Below, in pieces: positions 20,449-30,844 of a stretch of 64,000 nt of DNA. The DNA is from an uncultured SAR116 cluster alpha proteobacterium (GTDB taxonomy: Bacteria > Pseudomonadota > Alphaproteobacteria > Puniceispirillales > Marisalimonadaceae), in contig CACNQW010000002.1 of NCBI GenBank assembly GCA_902622745.1, forward strand, positions 29,356-93,355, given 5' to 3'. Made by a program: the position numbers and the translations under genes. Each line of letters opens with the position of its first letter. The first letter of the stretch is position 1. The notes below the pieces were generated by a model. It was not told the DNA's origin. It saw nothing but the letters and a program-made list of their open reading frames with translations, and did not search any database.

Positions 20449-22008
20449 TTATTTCTCGAATTTTAAAGACCATTTTACTATTAACTTATTTAATTCTCTA
20501 ATTTTTTTTAGTTCAACTAAAATCACTATTTGCTTACTAAAATATCTTTCAGAATTTTGATACATTATAGTATTCTCTATTTCAATATTATCTGAGGATG
20601 AAAAAAATTTACCGATAATTTTGTTTCTTGAATTTTGAAGCAATAAATTTTGATTTTGTAATTTAATAGGATTAATTTTATGATGTAAATGAAATCTTAT
20701 TGTAGCAAATTTTGGTTTGATTCCATAATTACCTATAGAAAATATTTCGTCTTCTCCAATTAAATCTGGAGATGTTTTTGAAATAAAAAGTCTTCTTTTA
20801 TGACCAATTCCAAAAAGAGATTTATAAGCATCGTGTGATACTTGAACTAAGTATCCATTTTCATCTTCATTTTTTTTTACTTCAAGGTGATTGATTTTTC
20901 TTAGACCTGTTAAATCAAGGTTATTTCTGTCATCAATAGACAGAGAGCTATGTGCTGCTGTTGAAGATATAGCTCTCAAATTATTATTGTTGTTTGATTT
21001 AAAATAAAAGCTACCAACATTTGTTATAATTTTAGCTTTTTGATAAAAAAGTTCAAAAGCAGATAGACTAGCCTTGTTATTTAAAATTTTATTGTTAAAA
21101 AAGAGGTCTTTATTTCCTGCATCAATGATCATATTTAAATCATTTGAATAAATGGAAATATAACCTGAGTGTCTAGCAAATGAAAAATTATATTTAGTTC
21201 CACTTAATCGTTTTAAAGTTTCAGAAATTTTTTCTTTTTTTATTAATGAACCTGAGTTAAAGCTACAAAACGTATCCTTAGTTACACAAAAAATTTTAAA
21301 ATAATCTCCCATAACTTTCACGAGGGTTTGAATAATGGGCGAGTTTAATTTTCTATTCGTTGCTATTGCTGATCTAATCTCTAACAAATCTCTTAAAACA
21401 TCTAATTGGATTATAGGGCATCTAGATAAATGTCCTCCATCCTTTAAAATAAAATTTTCAGATAAAGATTTGAGCTGATTCAAGAATGAATTTATTTTAT
21501 TTAAATCATTAAATAAAAAAATATTTCCTATTATAAGGCCTTTTATTGTTTTGAAATTATATAAATTTGTATTTTTTTTTAATAAATAATCTAATAATTC
21601 TAATTGAATATAAATTGAATTTAAATTTTTTTTTTGAAATTTTATGTCACCACTTTTTGCGTACCATGAATAAGTCATACACATAACTGTAATTCTTTCG
21701 GCTATTAAATTGGGCTTAAAGGATTTAGAAAATAAATTTTTATTATTATCAATCCAATGATTGACAATTTTTCTAGCTATCGACCGGGTTTTTAAAATTC
21801 CACATGATTTAAGATCTCTTAAAAAGTCAAAGTTATCTATGTTTTGTATCTCATTGATAGGGTATTTTGCATTTGTAATTAATTCTCCATTTTGAGAATT
21901 GCCATTCCAAATATCAGAAAAAATAGTATGTGGGTCATCTACATCTATAAATTTTAATTTCTTTTTAAATAGATAATTTTTTATCTTATTTGAGAATAAA
22001 TTTATCAT
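20449..22008 (-). CDS. Heparinase II/III family protein
   Basis: Resembles the alphaproteobacterial heparinase II/III-like proteins located between rsmB and purH. Confidence 0.72.
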   Translation of the reverse strand: MINLFSNKIKNYLFKKKLKFIDVDDPHTIFSDIWNGNSQNGELITNAKYPINEIQNIDNFDFLRDLKSCGILKTRSIARKIVNHWIDNNKNLFSKSFKPNLIAERITVMCMTYSWYAKSGDIKFQKKNLNSIYIQLELLDYLLKKNTNLYNFKTIKGLIIGNIFLFNDLNKINSFLNQLKSLSENFILKDGGHLSRCPIIQLDVLRDLLEIRSAIATNRKLNSPIIQTLVKVMGDYFKIFCVTKDTFCSFNSGSLIKKEKISETLKRLSGTKYNFSFARHSGYISIYSNDLNMIIDAGNKDLFFNNKILNNKASLSAFELFYQKAKIITNVGSFYFKSNNNNNLRAISSTAAHSSLSIDDRNNLDLTGLRKINHLEVKKNEDENGYLVQVSHDAYKSLFGIGHKRRLFISKTSPDLIGEDEIFSIGNYGIKPKFATIRFHLHHKINPIKLQNQNLLLQNSRNKIIGKFFSSSDNIEIENTIMYQNSERYFSKQIVILVELKKIRELNKLIVKWSLKFEK

Positions 22009-23370
22009 CTAAAATTTTCTTTCAATTACTGCAGAAAAAAAACCATTATTACCATTAAGATGATCATTTTGATGTACTTTAAAATCAATAGGAAGGAATT
22101 TTAAATAACCCATAGTATTTAATTTTAAAGTTGTTTTTAAGTCTTGAATATATTGATTGAGATTTAAAATTTGAAAATTAGTGTTTGTTTTCAAAAATTT
22201 ATTAACAATATCTTCGCCCTCTTCTTCTTCTAAAGAACAAACAATATACATTAAATATCCGCCTACTTTAACATTTGATGCAGCATTTTTTAGTAATTCT
22301 TGTTGTATTTTTTGAAACTTCGTTAAGTCAATAACATTATTTCGAATTAAAATATCAGGGTTTTTTCTAATTGTTCCTGTTGATGAACAAGGAGCATCAA
22401 TTATTATTATATCTTGTTCTTCTGAAAATTTGTAAGTTCTTCCATCTACAGAAATTAATTTTGATTTAAAATTTAAACGTTTTAAGTTGTCTGACATTAT
22501 ATTTAATCTTTTTTTGTTTATATCATTACTTACTATTTCATAACCATTATCTAAAATTTGAAATGTTTTACCTCCAGGAGCGGCACAAATATCAGAGATT
22601 TTTAAAAACTCATTATTTTTATTTATCTTTTTTAAAAATTTTAATAGGTATTCTATGTGTAAATACGAGCTTAAATCTTGAACCCACCAAATCCCTTTAT
22701 TGAAATATAAAATATCATTGATTTTTCCTTTATAATTACTCCTGATTACATTTGGATGAATTTCATGCCCATCTAAAAATTTTATTAAATTATTTTTCAT
22801 TTCAATATTCATTTTTTTAGAACAAATTATGTCTAAGTAAGGTTCCATGTTTAAAATTTTTAACATTTTTGTTGTTTTTATTTTTCCATATTGTTTTTCC
22901 CAACTATTTAACATCCATTTTGGATAATTATTTTTTATATCCCAATTACTTGAAGATAGGTTGTCTTTTTGTCTAACTATGTTTTGTAGAACAGCATTAA
23001 TGAAACCTGAATATTTCACCCCACAAAGAATTTTTGATAAATCCACGTAAGAGTTTAAAACTGCATAGTGTGGTGTTCTTGACCAAATAATTTCTGCTGT
23101 ACCTAATAAGAGTATTCCATCTAAAAAGTATAAGTTTTTACTAACTTGTTTTTTTACAAACTTTTTAAGAAAGAACTTTATTTGATTATGATTCCTCAAT
23201 GCTAAATGGATTAAAAAGTAGATAAATGACCTATCTTTGGAATTTAAGCTATTAAAAGATTTATCATTTCTAAAGATATCACTAAGTTTATTTTTTTTAA
23301 TAAAAAGCAATTCCCATATTTTTAAAGCAACAAATCTTATATTTTTTTTGTGTTTTACATCAGAATTCAT
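22009..23370 (-). CDS. RsmB/NOP family rRNA (cytosine-5) methyltransferase
   Basis: VQDLSSYLHIEYL, DICAAPGGKTFQI, DAPCSSTGTIRKNPD, CSLEEEEGE. Confidence 0.93.
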   Translation of the reverse strand: MNSDVKHKKNIRFVALKIWELLFIKKNKLSDIFRNDKSFNSLNSKDRSFIYFLIHLALRNHNQIKFFLKKFVKKQVSKNLYFLDGILLLGTAEIIWSRTPHYAVLNSYVDLSKILCGVKYSGFINAVLQNIVRQKDNLSSSNWDIKNNYPKWMLNSWEKQYGKIKTTKMLKILNMEPYLDIICSKKMNIEMKNNLIKFLDGHEIHPNVIRSNYKGKINDILYFNKGIWWVQDLSSYLHIEYLLKFLKKINKNNEFLKISDICAAPGGKTFQILDNGYEIVSNDINKKRLNIMSDNLKRLNFKSKLISVDGRTYKFSEEQDIIIIDAPCSSTGTIRKNPDILIRNNVIDLTKFQKIQQELLKNAASNVKVGGYLMYIVCSLEEEEGEDIVNKFLKTNTNFQILNLNQYIQDLKTTLKLNTMGYLKFLPIDFKVHQNDHLNGNNGFFSAVIERKF

Positions 23371-23417
23371 ATATATGATTATATAGCTCTATTTAAAATA
23401 AAACCGAAAGGGTTTTT

Positions 23418-23588
23418 ATGAAACAAGAAAAAAAAAATGAAAAAAAAATACTTTTAAATAAAAATAAAAAAATTAATAACTCAGAAAAAATTAAAATTAC
23501 TTCTTATAAGGAAATTGGGGGTCCTAAAGGTAAAGAACCTACTAGATACGGTGATTGGGAAAAGAATGGAAGATGCAGTGATTTTTAA
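23418..23588 (+). CDS. DUF1674/SDHAF4-like succinate dehydrogenase assembly factor
   Basis: 56 aa ORF not in track, ending [26 protein letters not shown], the family's conserved C-terminal signature. Confidence 0.88.
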   Translation: MKQEKKNEKKILLNKNKKINNSEKIKITSYKEIGGPKGKEPTRYGDWEKNGRCSDF

Positions 23589-23593
23589 TCAAA

Positions 23594-23938
23594 ATGGAAG
23601 ATAGTTTAAAAACAGAGATAATAATTAAATCTGTAACTAAAATCGCACAACAGGACGGAATTCCAGTTTTTGTAGTAAAAAAGGGTGATCCAGATTCAGG
23701 GATCATTCTAATAAAAATTGATTTGTTGAACGGCAAAGGTCAACTTATAAGAAGAAATTATTCCTATTCTCTAAAAAAAAATAAATCAATAATTAAATAT
23801 ATAAAGTTACATAAAGAAATAGAATTAGAATATCCAAAGCTTCAAAAATTAATTGAAAAAGAAATAAAAATTGACACTGATACTTGGGTAGTCGAGATAG
23901 AGGATAAACAAGGAAGAAATTTTTTTGAAAAGATTTAA
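23594..23938 (+). CDS. DUF1491-like protein
   Basis: QDGIPVFVVKKGDPDSGIILIK resembles the DUF1491 core. Confidence 0.7.
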   Translation: MEDSLKTEIIIKSVTKIAQQDGIPVFVVKKGDPDSGIILIKIDLLNGKGQLIRRNYSYSLKKNKSIIKYIKLHKEIELEYPKLQKLIEKEIKIDTDTWVVEIEDKQGRNFFEKI

Positions 23939-24951
23939 TGTAATATTTTTTCTAATTCTTCATTTTTTTCATAAATCCCTAATAATTCTCCTTTAAATTT
24001 AAGAAGATTATACATTTGTTCTAAATTGTAAGTATTTATATTTAACTTCTTACCAATTTCAATTATTGAGCCAATTATAGGGTCAATTTCCAATGGTTTT
24101 CCTGCCTCTAAATCTTGTGCCGTTGAAGGTTTGTGGCCTTGAATTGAAGTTGCACCTTTAATTCTATCATCGATTGAAACTCTAAACTTTATCCCAATTT
24201 CTTCTCCAACAAGTTTACATTCTTCCATCATTTTTTTTATTAAATTTAATATTGCTGGATTTCCCCCAATCTCATCGAGTGTAGATCCTGTCAATGCACT
24301 TAAAATGTTAAATGAACAATTGCCCCATAACTTAATCCAAATTTCATCTCTTAAGTTTTTCTTTTGTGGTGCTTTTAATCCACTATCAATTAAAATACTT
24401 GATATTTCTTTTAACCTTTCAGAAATCATTCCGTTAGGTTCGCCAAGTGAAAATCTATCGCCTTCAGTATGTTTAATAATACCAGGTTCTAAAATTTCAC
24501 AAGCTGGGTAAACTACACAACCAATGGCACTGTTTGGATTCAAGGTTTTCCAAATTTTTCCTTTTGGGTCTACACTTTCTAAATGTGTATTATCCAATTT
24601 AGTTTGAGTTTTTGCTTCGTGAAAATACCACCAAGGAAGTCCATTGACAGCGGATATAATAGTTGTATTTTCGTCAAGTATAGGAGACAAATTATCTAAT
24701 ATTAGTGGTATAGATTGAGCTTTAACACCTATAAAAATATAATCTTGTTTTCCTAGGTCACTCGCATTTTCAGATATATCAAAATGAAATGATCTTTTGA
24801 TTTCATCTTTAATTAGAGTTAACCCCTTTTTTTCAATGATTTCTTTATGTTGACCTCTGGCAACTATTGAAATTTTATTATTTGTGTTTTTTAATGAGCA
24901 AGCTAAATAACCACCGATAGCTCCAGCACCAAATATACATATTTTTTTCAT
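23935..24951 (-). CDS. Ketopantoate reductase (PanE/ApbA) family protein
   Basis: IFGAGAIGGYLA Rossmann motif, GVKAQSI, KLWGNCSFN. Confidence 0.9.
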   Translation of the reverse strand: MKKICIFGAGAIGGYLACSLKNTNNKISIVARGQHKEIIEKKGLTLIKDEIKRSFHFDISENASDLGKQDYIFIGVKAQSIPLILDNLSPILDENTTIISAVNGLPWWYFHEAKTQTKLDNTHLESVDPKGKIWKTLNPNSAIGCVVYPACEILEPGIIKHTEGDRFSLGEPNGMISERLKEISSILIDSGLKAPQKKNLRDEIWIKLWGNCSFNILSALTGSTLDEIGGNPAILNLIKKMMEECKLVGEEIGIKFRVSIDDRIKGATSIQGHKPSTAQDLEAGKPLEIDPIIGSIIEIGKKLNINTYNLEQMYNLLKFKGELLGIYEKNEELEKILH

Positions 24952-24954
24952 AAA

Positions 24955-26457
24955 TTATTCTAGTCCAAATTTTTTGGCTAATCCAATTCTTTGTAATTTT
25001 CCTGTTGCACCTTTTGGAATATCTTCAACAATAAATATTTTTTTTGGAATTTTAAATTTGGCTAATTTTTCATTTGCATAGGATTTAATATCATCTTCCG
25101 TACAACTTTTATTTTCTTTAAGTTTTATTGCTACAGCAATATCTTCTCCAAGCATTTTGTCTTTATATCCAAAGCATAACGCTTGATCAATTGGTGGAAA
25201 ATCCATTAAGATATTATCAACTTCTAAAGGAGATATTTTTTCACCACCTTTGTTGATTATCTCTTTCAATCTGCCAGAAATTTTGAGATAACCATCTTCG
25301 TCAAAAAAACCTTCATCACCAGTCCTAAACCAATCATTTATAAATGATTGTTTGTTAGCTTCAGGATTATTTTCATATCCATTAGTAACATTATCCCCTT
25401 TAATACATATTTCACCAATTTCACCTTGGGGTAATTTTTCATTTTTATTATTCATAATGCAAATTTCTGGACCTGCTGGCATTCCAACTAAGCCGGGTTT
25501 TTGAATGGCAGGAGGCAGTGGATTTGATGTCATTTGATGAGTTGCTTCAGTCATGCCATAAGCTTCTATAACAGGTGTTTGAAATATATCATTTAATTGT
25601 TTAAAGATAGCAGGTGGTAGTGATGCAGATGATGATCTAATAAAGCGTAAATTAAGTTTTTTTGCTTTATTTGAATTTTTTTGAGCCCTAAGTAAAATTG
25701 CTTGATGCATTGTGGGTACTCCGGAATACCAAGTAATATTTTGTGTTTCAGCTAAGTCTAAAAATTTAAGAGCATTAAAACCATTACTTGCACAAACAGA
25801 TGCACCAACTTTTGCCGAAGCACTTAAGACGGCAATTAATCCATGTATATGAAACAAGGGCATTATATTTAGACAGTGATCATCAGCTGTTAATTTTAAA
25901 CTTTTTGAGATATTCACTGCAGATGTAAAAATATTTAAATTTGATAACGGAACAATTTTAGGTCTTGAGGTGGTTCCTGATGTGTGTAGAACCAAAGCCT
26001 CATCATAATCGTTTGGATTTTTATAATTAGTTTCTTTATCAAATAATTCGAAAGTTCCTAGGGGTTGATTAACAGAAATTTTCATTTCAAAAACAGGTAT
26101 ATTTAAATTTTTGGCAGCAATTACAGCTAAACTTTTTGAATTTGGTTCAACCAAGAGAAATTTAGGCTTGAGGTCGTCAAGATAAAATTCAAATTCTTCC
26201 TGTTTATATGAAGGGTTTAAAGGTGCTGCAGACATATAGCTTGAGATGCTCAAAAAAGAACTTGCCATCAGAGGTCCATTTGGCAAAACAATTGCAGCCC
26301 TGTCACTATTTTTTACATTTGTAGCAGCTAATTGACGCGATATTTTTTCGTTAAAAATTTTAAATTCTCCATAAGAGAGTTTTTCATTTTTTTCAGATGT
26401 AAGAAAAATTAGATTATCATTTTGTTGATTAATCATATTTCTAATTGTTTTTTCCAT
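24955..26457 (-). CDS. AMP-dependent acyl-CoA synthetase/ligase
   Basis: LHTSGTTSRPKIVPLS, EAYGMTEATHQMTSNPLPP, GWFRTGDEG-like, PKGATGKLQRIGL; resembles the oxalate-CoA ligase/Pcs60 subgroup. Confidence 0.92.
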   Translation of the reverse strand: MEKTIRNMINQQNDNLIFLTSEKNEKLSYGEFKIFNEKISRQLAATNVKNSDRAAIVLPNGPLMASSFLSISSYMSAAPLNPSYKQEEFEFYLDDLKPKFLLVEPNSKSLAVIAAKNLNIPVFEMKISVNQPLGTFELFDKETNYKNPNDYDEALVLHTSGTTSRPKIVPLSNLNIFTSAVNISKSLKLTADDHCLNIMPLFHIHGLIAVLSASAKVGASVCASNGFNALKFLDLAETQNITWYSGVPTMHQAILLRAQKNSNKAKKLNLRFIRSSSASLPPAIFKQLNDIFQTPVIEAYGMTEATHQMTSNPLPPAIQKPGLVGMPAGPEICIMNNKNEKLPQGEIGEICIKGDNVTNGYENNPEANKQSFINDWFRTGDEGFFDEDGYLKISGRLKEIINKGGEKISPLEVDNILMDFPPIDQALCFGYKDKMLGEDIAVAIKLKENKSCTEDDIKSYANEKLAKFKIPKKIFIVEDIPKGATGKLQRIGLAKKFGLE

Positions 26458-26547
26458 AATTCTCTCTTACAAATTAAAAAGGACGAAGTCTATATACATT
26501 TTACAAATAAAAACTTTTAATAATTATTATATTTAGAAAGTGATTTT

Positions 26548-27687
26548 ATGAAACAGATAATTGATAATATAGAAGCATTTGTTTTAACAGGGCCAGATGA
26601 ATCAAGACCACACTGGGTAAGTCATTTTATCGTTCCAACAGCAAATGAGTTGTTGGTTAAAGTCAAAACAAAGGAAGGCATTGAAGGCTTTGGTATATGC
26701 ACTGTTTATGCTGATATAAATCCAATTATAAATACAATAAAATCAGGGTTTTTAGAACAAATTATTGGAATGGATGCAACTTCACCAGAGAAAATTTACG
26801 ATAAAATTTTTGGTATGACAGCAAGAAAATTATCTTTTGAAAAAAAATGGAGTAAAGAGACTTTAATAAGAATATCTGCTGCTATAGATATTGCATGTTG
26901 GGACATAATAGGAAAATTTTCAAATCTTCCTCTTTATAAATTGTTTGGTGGATATAAAGATCAAGTACCTTGCTACGTAACCTGTGCCTATTATAGAGAT
27001 GGAAAAGATAATATAGAGTTAAGAGATGAAATAAAGATGCTAGTTGAACAAGGGCATAAAGGTTTTAAAGGTAAAATAGGAGGATTATCTTTAAAAGAAG
27101 ATATGGAAAGAATGGCGATTGTTAGGGAAATCATTGGAAAAGATAATGATCTGATGGTTGATGTCAATAGAGCTTGGGATCTAAAAACAGCAATCCAAGG
27201 TGCAAAGGAATTAAAATCATTAAATCCGAGATGGCTCGAAGAACCTGTCAGATGGTCAGATGATAGACGTGAATTAAAACTATTATCTCAACAAACAGAT
27301 ATCCCACTATCCGGTGGTGAGAGTGAAATAACAATTTATGGATGTAGATCAATTTTGGAAGAACAAGCAATTCAGATTTTACAATTTGACTGTACTATGT
27401 TTGGTGGCTTTAGTGGAGGTAAAAAATTGTCGGCCCTATGTGAATTAAATCACGTAGATATAGCACCACACCATGATTGTTTTATTCATGCTCATATTGT
27501 GGCGGCTAGTCCATCTGGTTTGATCGTTGAATCTTTTACAGATCCAGAAAGAGATCCTCTTCAAGCTGAACTTTTTGAAAATCCTCCAAAAATTGAAAAT
27601 GGTACTTTATATATGAATAAAGAACCAGGTCTGGGATTAAAGTTATCTTCAGATGCTGTTAATAAATTTGGTAAAAAAATAAATTAG
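26548..27687 (+). CDS. Mandelate racemase/muconate lactonizing enzyme (enolase superfamily) protein
   Basis: KGFKGKIG, metal ligands VDVNRAW / RWLEEPV / SGGESE, IAPHHDCFIHAHI. Confidence 0.93.
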   Translation: MKQIIDNIEAFVLTGPDESRPHWVSHFIVPTANELLVKVKTKEGIEGFGICTVYADINPIINTIKSGFLEQIIGMDATSPEKIYDKIFGMTARKLSFEKKWSKETLIRISAAIDIACWDIIGKFSNLPLYKLFGGYKDQVPCYVTCAYYRDGKDNIELRDEIKMLVEQGHKGFKGKIGGLSLKEDMERMAIVREIIGKDNDLMVDVNRAWDLKTAIQGAKELKSLNPRWLEEPVRWSDDRRELKLLSQQTDIPLSGGESEITIYGCRSILEEQAIQILQFDCTMFGGFSGGKKLSALCELNHVDIAPHHDCFIHAHIVAASPSGLIVESFTDPERDPLQAELFENPPKIENGTLYMNKEPGLGLKLSSDAVNKFGKKIN

Positions 27688-27700
27688 GTTATTTAATAAA

Positions 27701-28681
27701 ATGACATTCTCTATTGCCCCAATGATGAAATGGACTGATCAACATTGTAGATATTTCCATAGAATTTTAACTAAAAAAGCAATTCTATTCACTGAAATGA
27801 TTTCTGTTGATGCAATATTATATGGACCTCAACACAAACTATTGTCTTCAAACTACTTTGATAACTCAACTGTAATTCAAGTTGGGGGTAATGATCCTAA
27901 AAAATTAGGTAAAGTTGCTAATATTATAGAAAAATATGGATATACTGAGATCAATTTAAATATTGGTTGTCCTTCAAACAGAGTGAAGTCGGGTAATTTT
28001 GGAGCCTGTTTGATGGCAAGTCCACAAATAGTATCAGATTGTGTGAAATCAATAAAAAATAATTCAAACCTAAAGGTATCAATTAAGTGTAGAATTGGAA
28101 TTGATGACATGTCATCTCTGGATCTTGATAGGTTTGTATCAATCACTTCTATCGCGGGGGTAAAAAAATTTATAATACATGCTAGAAAAGCTATATTAGG
28201 AGGCTTAAGTCCAAAACAAAATAGAGAAATACCACCTTTAGATTATCAAAGAGTTGAAAAATTAAAAAAAGAAAATAATGATTTAATTATTATCTTGAAT
28301 GGTGGAATTGTTTCTTTAGAGGCTGGAATTAAACATACTCGTGATTTAAATTTAGATGGCTTTATGATGGGAAGAGAAGCTTACAAAAATCCTTATATTT
28401 TAAGTTTTGCTGATAAATTAATATATGGAGATTCGAATGGAGAAAATATATCTAGGCGAACGGTTGCATTTAAAGTTGCTGATTATATAGATCAATTTTT
28501 GTTTGATAATAATGATCATTTAATAACAAGACACATTTTGGGTCTATATAATAGTATGTACTGTTCTCGTGAATGGAGAAACAATATTTTAGATAAAAGT
28601 TTTTTTAAATTAAAAGGTGACAAATTAAGGTTTGCTACGGATAAGATAGAAAAAATGATCTCTCTTAGACAAGCTGCATAA
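27701..28681 (+). CDS. tRNA-dihydrouridine synthase (DusA-like)
   Basis: IAPMMKWTDQHCRYF, EINLNIGCPSNRV, NGGI, DGFMMGREAYKNPY. Confidence 0.95.
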   Translation: MTFSIAPMMKWTDQHCRYFHRILTKKAILFTEMISVDAILYGPQHKLLSSNYFDNSTVIQVGGNDPKKLGKVANIIEKYGYTEINLNIGCPSNRVKSGNFGACLMASPQIVSDCVKSIKNNSNLKVSIKCRIGIDDMSSLDLDRFVSITSIAGVKKFIIHARKAILGGLSPKQNREIPPLDYQRVEKLKKENNDLIIILNGGIVSLEAGIKHTRDLNLDGFMMGREAYKNPYILSFADKLIYGDSNGENISRRTVAFKVADYIDQFLFDNNDHLITRHILGLYNSMYCSREWRNNILDKSFFKLKGDKLRFATDKIEKMISLRQAA

Positions 28682-28701
28682 TAAAATTAATGGAGAAATG
28701 A

Positions 28702-29244
28702 ATGGAAAAAAAAGAGTCATATAGATCCTTATTAGAAATGGGGCCACTGATTTTATTTTTTGGCGTTAACTATTTTTATGGTATTTTCGCTGGAACAGCT
28801 GTTCTTGTTATAAGCACTATAATAGCATTAATTATATCTTGGTATTTTTTCAAAAATATTCCAATGTTAGCAGCATTTGGTTGTTTAGCAGTTGTTTTGT
28901 TTGGTGGTCTTACATTATTTTTTGATAATGATTTTTTTATCAAAATTAAACCAACCGTAGTTTCTTTAATTATTGCTTTAATATTATTATTTGGGCAATT
29001 TTTAGGAAAAAACTTTTTATCTGTTGTAATGAGGTCTTCGATTAAACTCGATACGATAGGTTGGAATAAACTGACTTGGTTATGGATCGCAATGTTTATT
29101 GTAATGGCAATAGCAAATGAGATTGCATGGAGAAATTTAAGTACAGATGATTGGGTATCTTTTAAAGCTTTTGGTATACCTGTTTTATCAGTAGTTTTCG
29201 GATTATTTTCAATTCCAATAATAAAAAAATATCAACAAGAATAA
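28702..29244 (+). CDS. Septation protein A family (YciB/IspZ) inner membrane protein
   Basis: MEMGPLILFFGVNYFYGI, W-K-T-x region, NEIAWRNLSTDDWVSFK. Confidence 0.9.
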   Translation: MEKKESYRSLLEMGPLILFFGVNYFYGIFAGTAVLVISTIIALIISWYFFKNIPMLAAFGCLAVVLFGGLTLFFDNDFFIKIKPTVVSLIIALILLFGQFLGKNFLSVVMRSSIKLDTIGWNKLTWLWIAMFIVMAIANEIAWRNLSTDDWVSFKAFGIPVLSVVFGLFSIPIIKKYQQE

Positions 29245-29245
29245 G

Positions 29246-29920
29246 TTATTTGATATTTAATTCATCCTTATAGATTTGATGCCATGGGCCTTTATCATCA
29301 AGATTTTTAAGTATTTTTAAAAGTAAATTTCTAGATTTAATTTTGTTTCCATTTTGATTTAAATATTTAGCTAAAATAAAATTTGCTCCTGGATCTTTAG
29401 GTTTTTCGAATAAAACTTCATCAATTAATTTTTTTATAAATTCATTAACAATTCCATCATTTTTTCTTAAATATGCTTGCGCTAACAGAGATTTAACGTT
29501 TGTTATAGGATTAATTTTAATAATTTTTTTTAAAGTTTCTATTTCTGTTTCAATGTCTTGAATAATCGCTGCCATTGATGCTTTTGCTAATAACAAATTT
29601 AAATTTTGTGGATCAGTTTGTAACATTTTATTTATTATCTTTAAGTCATTTTTAGTTTTTTTAATCTTTTTCAATTGTTCTTGTTTAACAAGTTGTTTTT
29701 TTTCTTTAATTTCTAAGAGCATAGAGTTTGAAATATTTGGAGTACCTAAAAAATAGTAAGTTATAGAAACTGAAATATATGAAAATACAAATAAGGATAA
29801 ATAAATTGAAAGAAAATTTATTTTTTTAAATTTTTTAATTTCATTTTCTTTTATTAATTTTGGTAAAATAATGAAAAAAATTAATCCTAAAAAAATTAAA
29901 ATGAGAAGATAATTAATCAT
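29246..29920 (-). CDS. ccmI: Cytochrome c maturation protein CcmI (CycH-like), TPR
   Basis: Two TMs plus TPR-like helices at the end of the ccm cluster. Confidence 0.78.
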   Translation of the reverse strand: MINYLLILIFLGLIFFIILPKLIKENEIKKFKKINFLSIYLSLFVFSYISVSITYYFLGTPNISNSMLLEIKEKKQLVKQEQLKKIKKTKNDLKIINKMLQTDPQNLNLLLAKASMAAIIQDIETEIETLKKIIKINPITNVKSLLAQAYLRKNDGIVNEFIKKLIDEVLFEKPKDPGANFILAKYLNQNGNKIKSRNLLLKILKNLDDKGPWHQIYKDELNIK

Positions 29921-30317
29921 TTTTTTTAAATTTTAAAAATTTAAAAGTAAAAAATATTAGCCCACAAATAATTAAAATAAAAGGAAGGATCCATAATATT
30001 AAGGTATTTATCTGAAAGGGTGGCTTGAAGAGTATATATTCACCATATTTTGATTTTAAAAATTTATAAATAAATTCATCAGATTTATTATCGTTGAGGT
30101 GTATCATGATTATTTTTTTTATGTCATTTGCAAAATCAGAATTTGAATCATAAATACTTTGATTTCTACAAACCAAACACCTTACATTATTTGAAATTTC
30201 ATTTAATCTTTTTTCTATAGTTTGTTCATTGCCTTTAGAAATTTTGGGATAAGTTAAACTAGTAGAAAAAATTAAACAAAATAAAATCAATAATTTAAAA
30301 ATTTTTTTATCTTTCAT
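29913..30317 (-). CDS. ccmH: Cytochrome c maturation protein CcmH
   Basis: VRCLVCRNQSIYDSNSDFANDIKKI (LRCxxC). Confidence 0.95.
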   Translation of the reverse strand: MKDKKIFKLLILFCLIFSTSLTYPKISKGNEQTIEKRLNEISNNVRCLVCRNQSIYDSNSDFANDIKKIIMIHLNDNKSDEFIYKFLKSKYGEYILFKPPFQINTLILWILPFILIICGLIFFTFKFLKFKKND

Positions 30318-30843
30318 TTTTTATCAAATCGTAGATATTTTTTTCTAATTCATCAATTTCTAAGGGCCCAGTATATTTATAAATTATTTGTCCTTTTTTA
30401 TTAATTATAAAAGTTTCTGGAATTCCGTAAACACCCCATTCAATTCCTAATAGTCCATTTCTATCAATACCAATTTTATCATATGGATTGCCAAAAGTTT
30501 TTAAGAAATCTAAAATATTTTTTTCTTCATCTTTAAATGCAACTCCAAAAACAGGTATTTTTTCTGATAACAATTTTATAGCTGGAGCTTCTATTTTACA
30601 TGGCAGACACCATGAAGCAAAAAAATTTATAGCATAAAGTTCATTGTAAACATTCTTAAGTTCAACAATTTCATTTTTTTGAAAAAGCCTAATAGGATTT
30701 TTTGGAATATTTTTATTTATTAATGGTGATTTGAGTTGATCTATTTTTTTATCTTCTTTTTTTACATCTAGGTTAATTGCAAAAATTATCATGAAAAAAG
30801 TTACTATTAACAAAGGTAAAAAATTAGAAAATTTAATTTTCAA
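30307..30843 (-). CDS. ccmG: Thiol:disulfide interchange protein CcmG/DsbE
   Basis: FFASWCLPCKIEAP, GVYGIPETFIINKKGQI. Confidence 0.95.
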   Translation of the reverse strand: MKIKFSNFLPLLIVTFFMIIFAINLDVKKEDKKIDQLKSPLINKNIPKNPIRLFQKNEIVELKNVYNELYAINFFASWCLPCKIEAPAIKLLSEKIPVFGVAFKDEEKNILDFLKTFGNPYDKIGIDRNGLLGIEWGVYGIPETFIINKKGQIIYKYTGPLEIDELEKNIYDLIKNER

Positions 30844-30844
30844 C

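Noticed and set aside
20449-22008. Heparinase II/III-like gene as evidence for a polysaccharide utilisation locus
   Set aside because: No SusCD, sulfatase, other polysaccharide lyase or transporter partners; it sits in a housekeeping neighbourhood typical of alphaproteobacteria.
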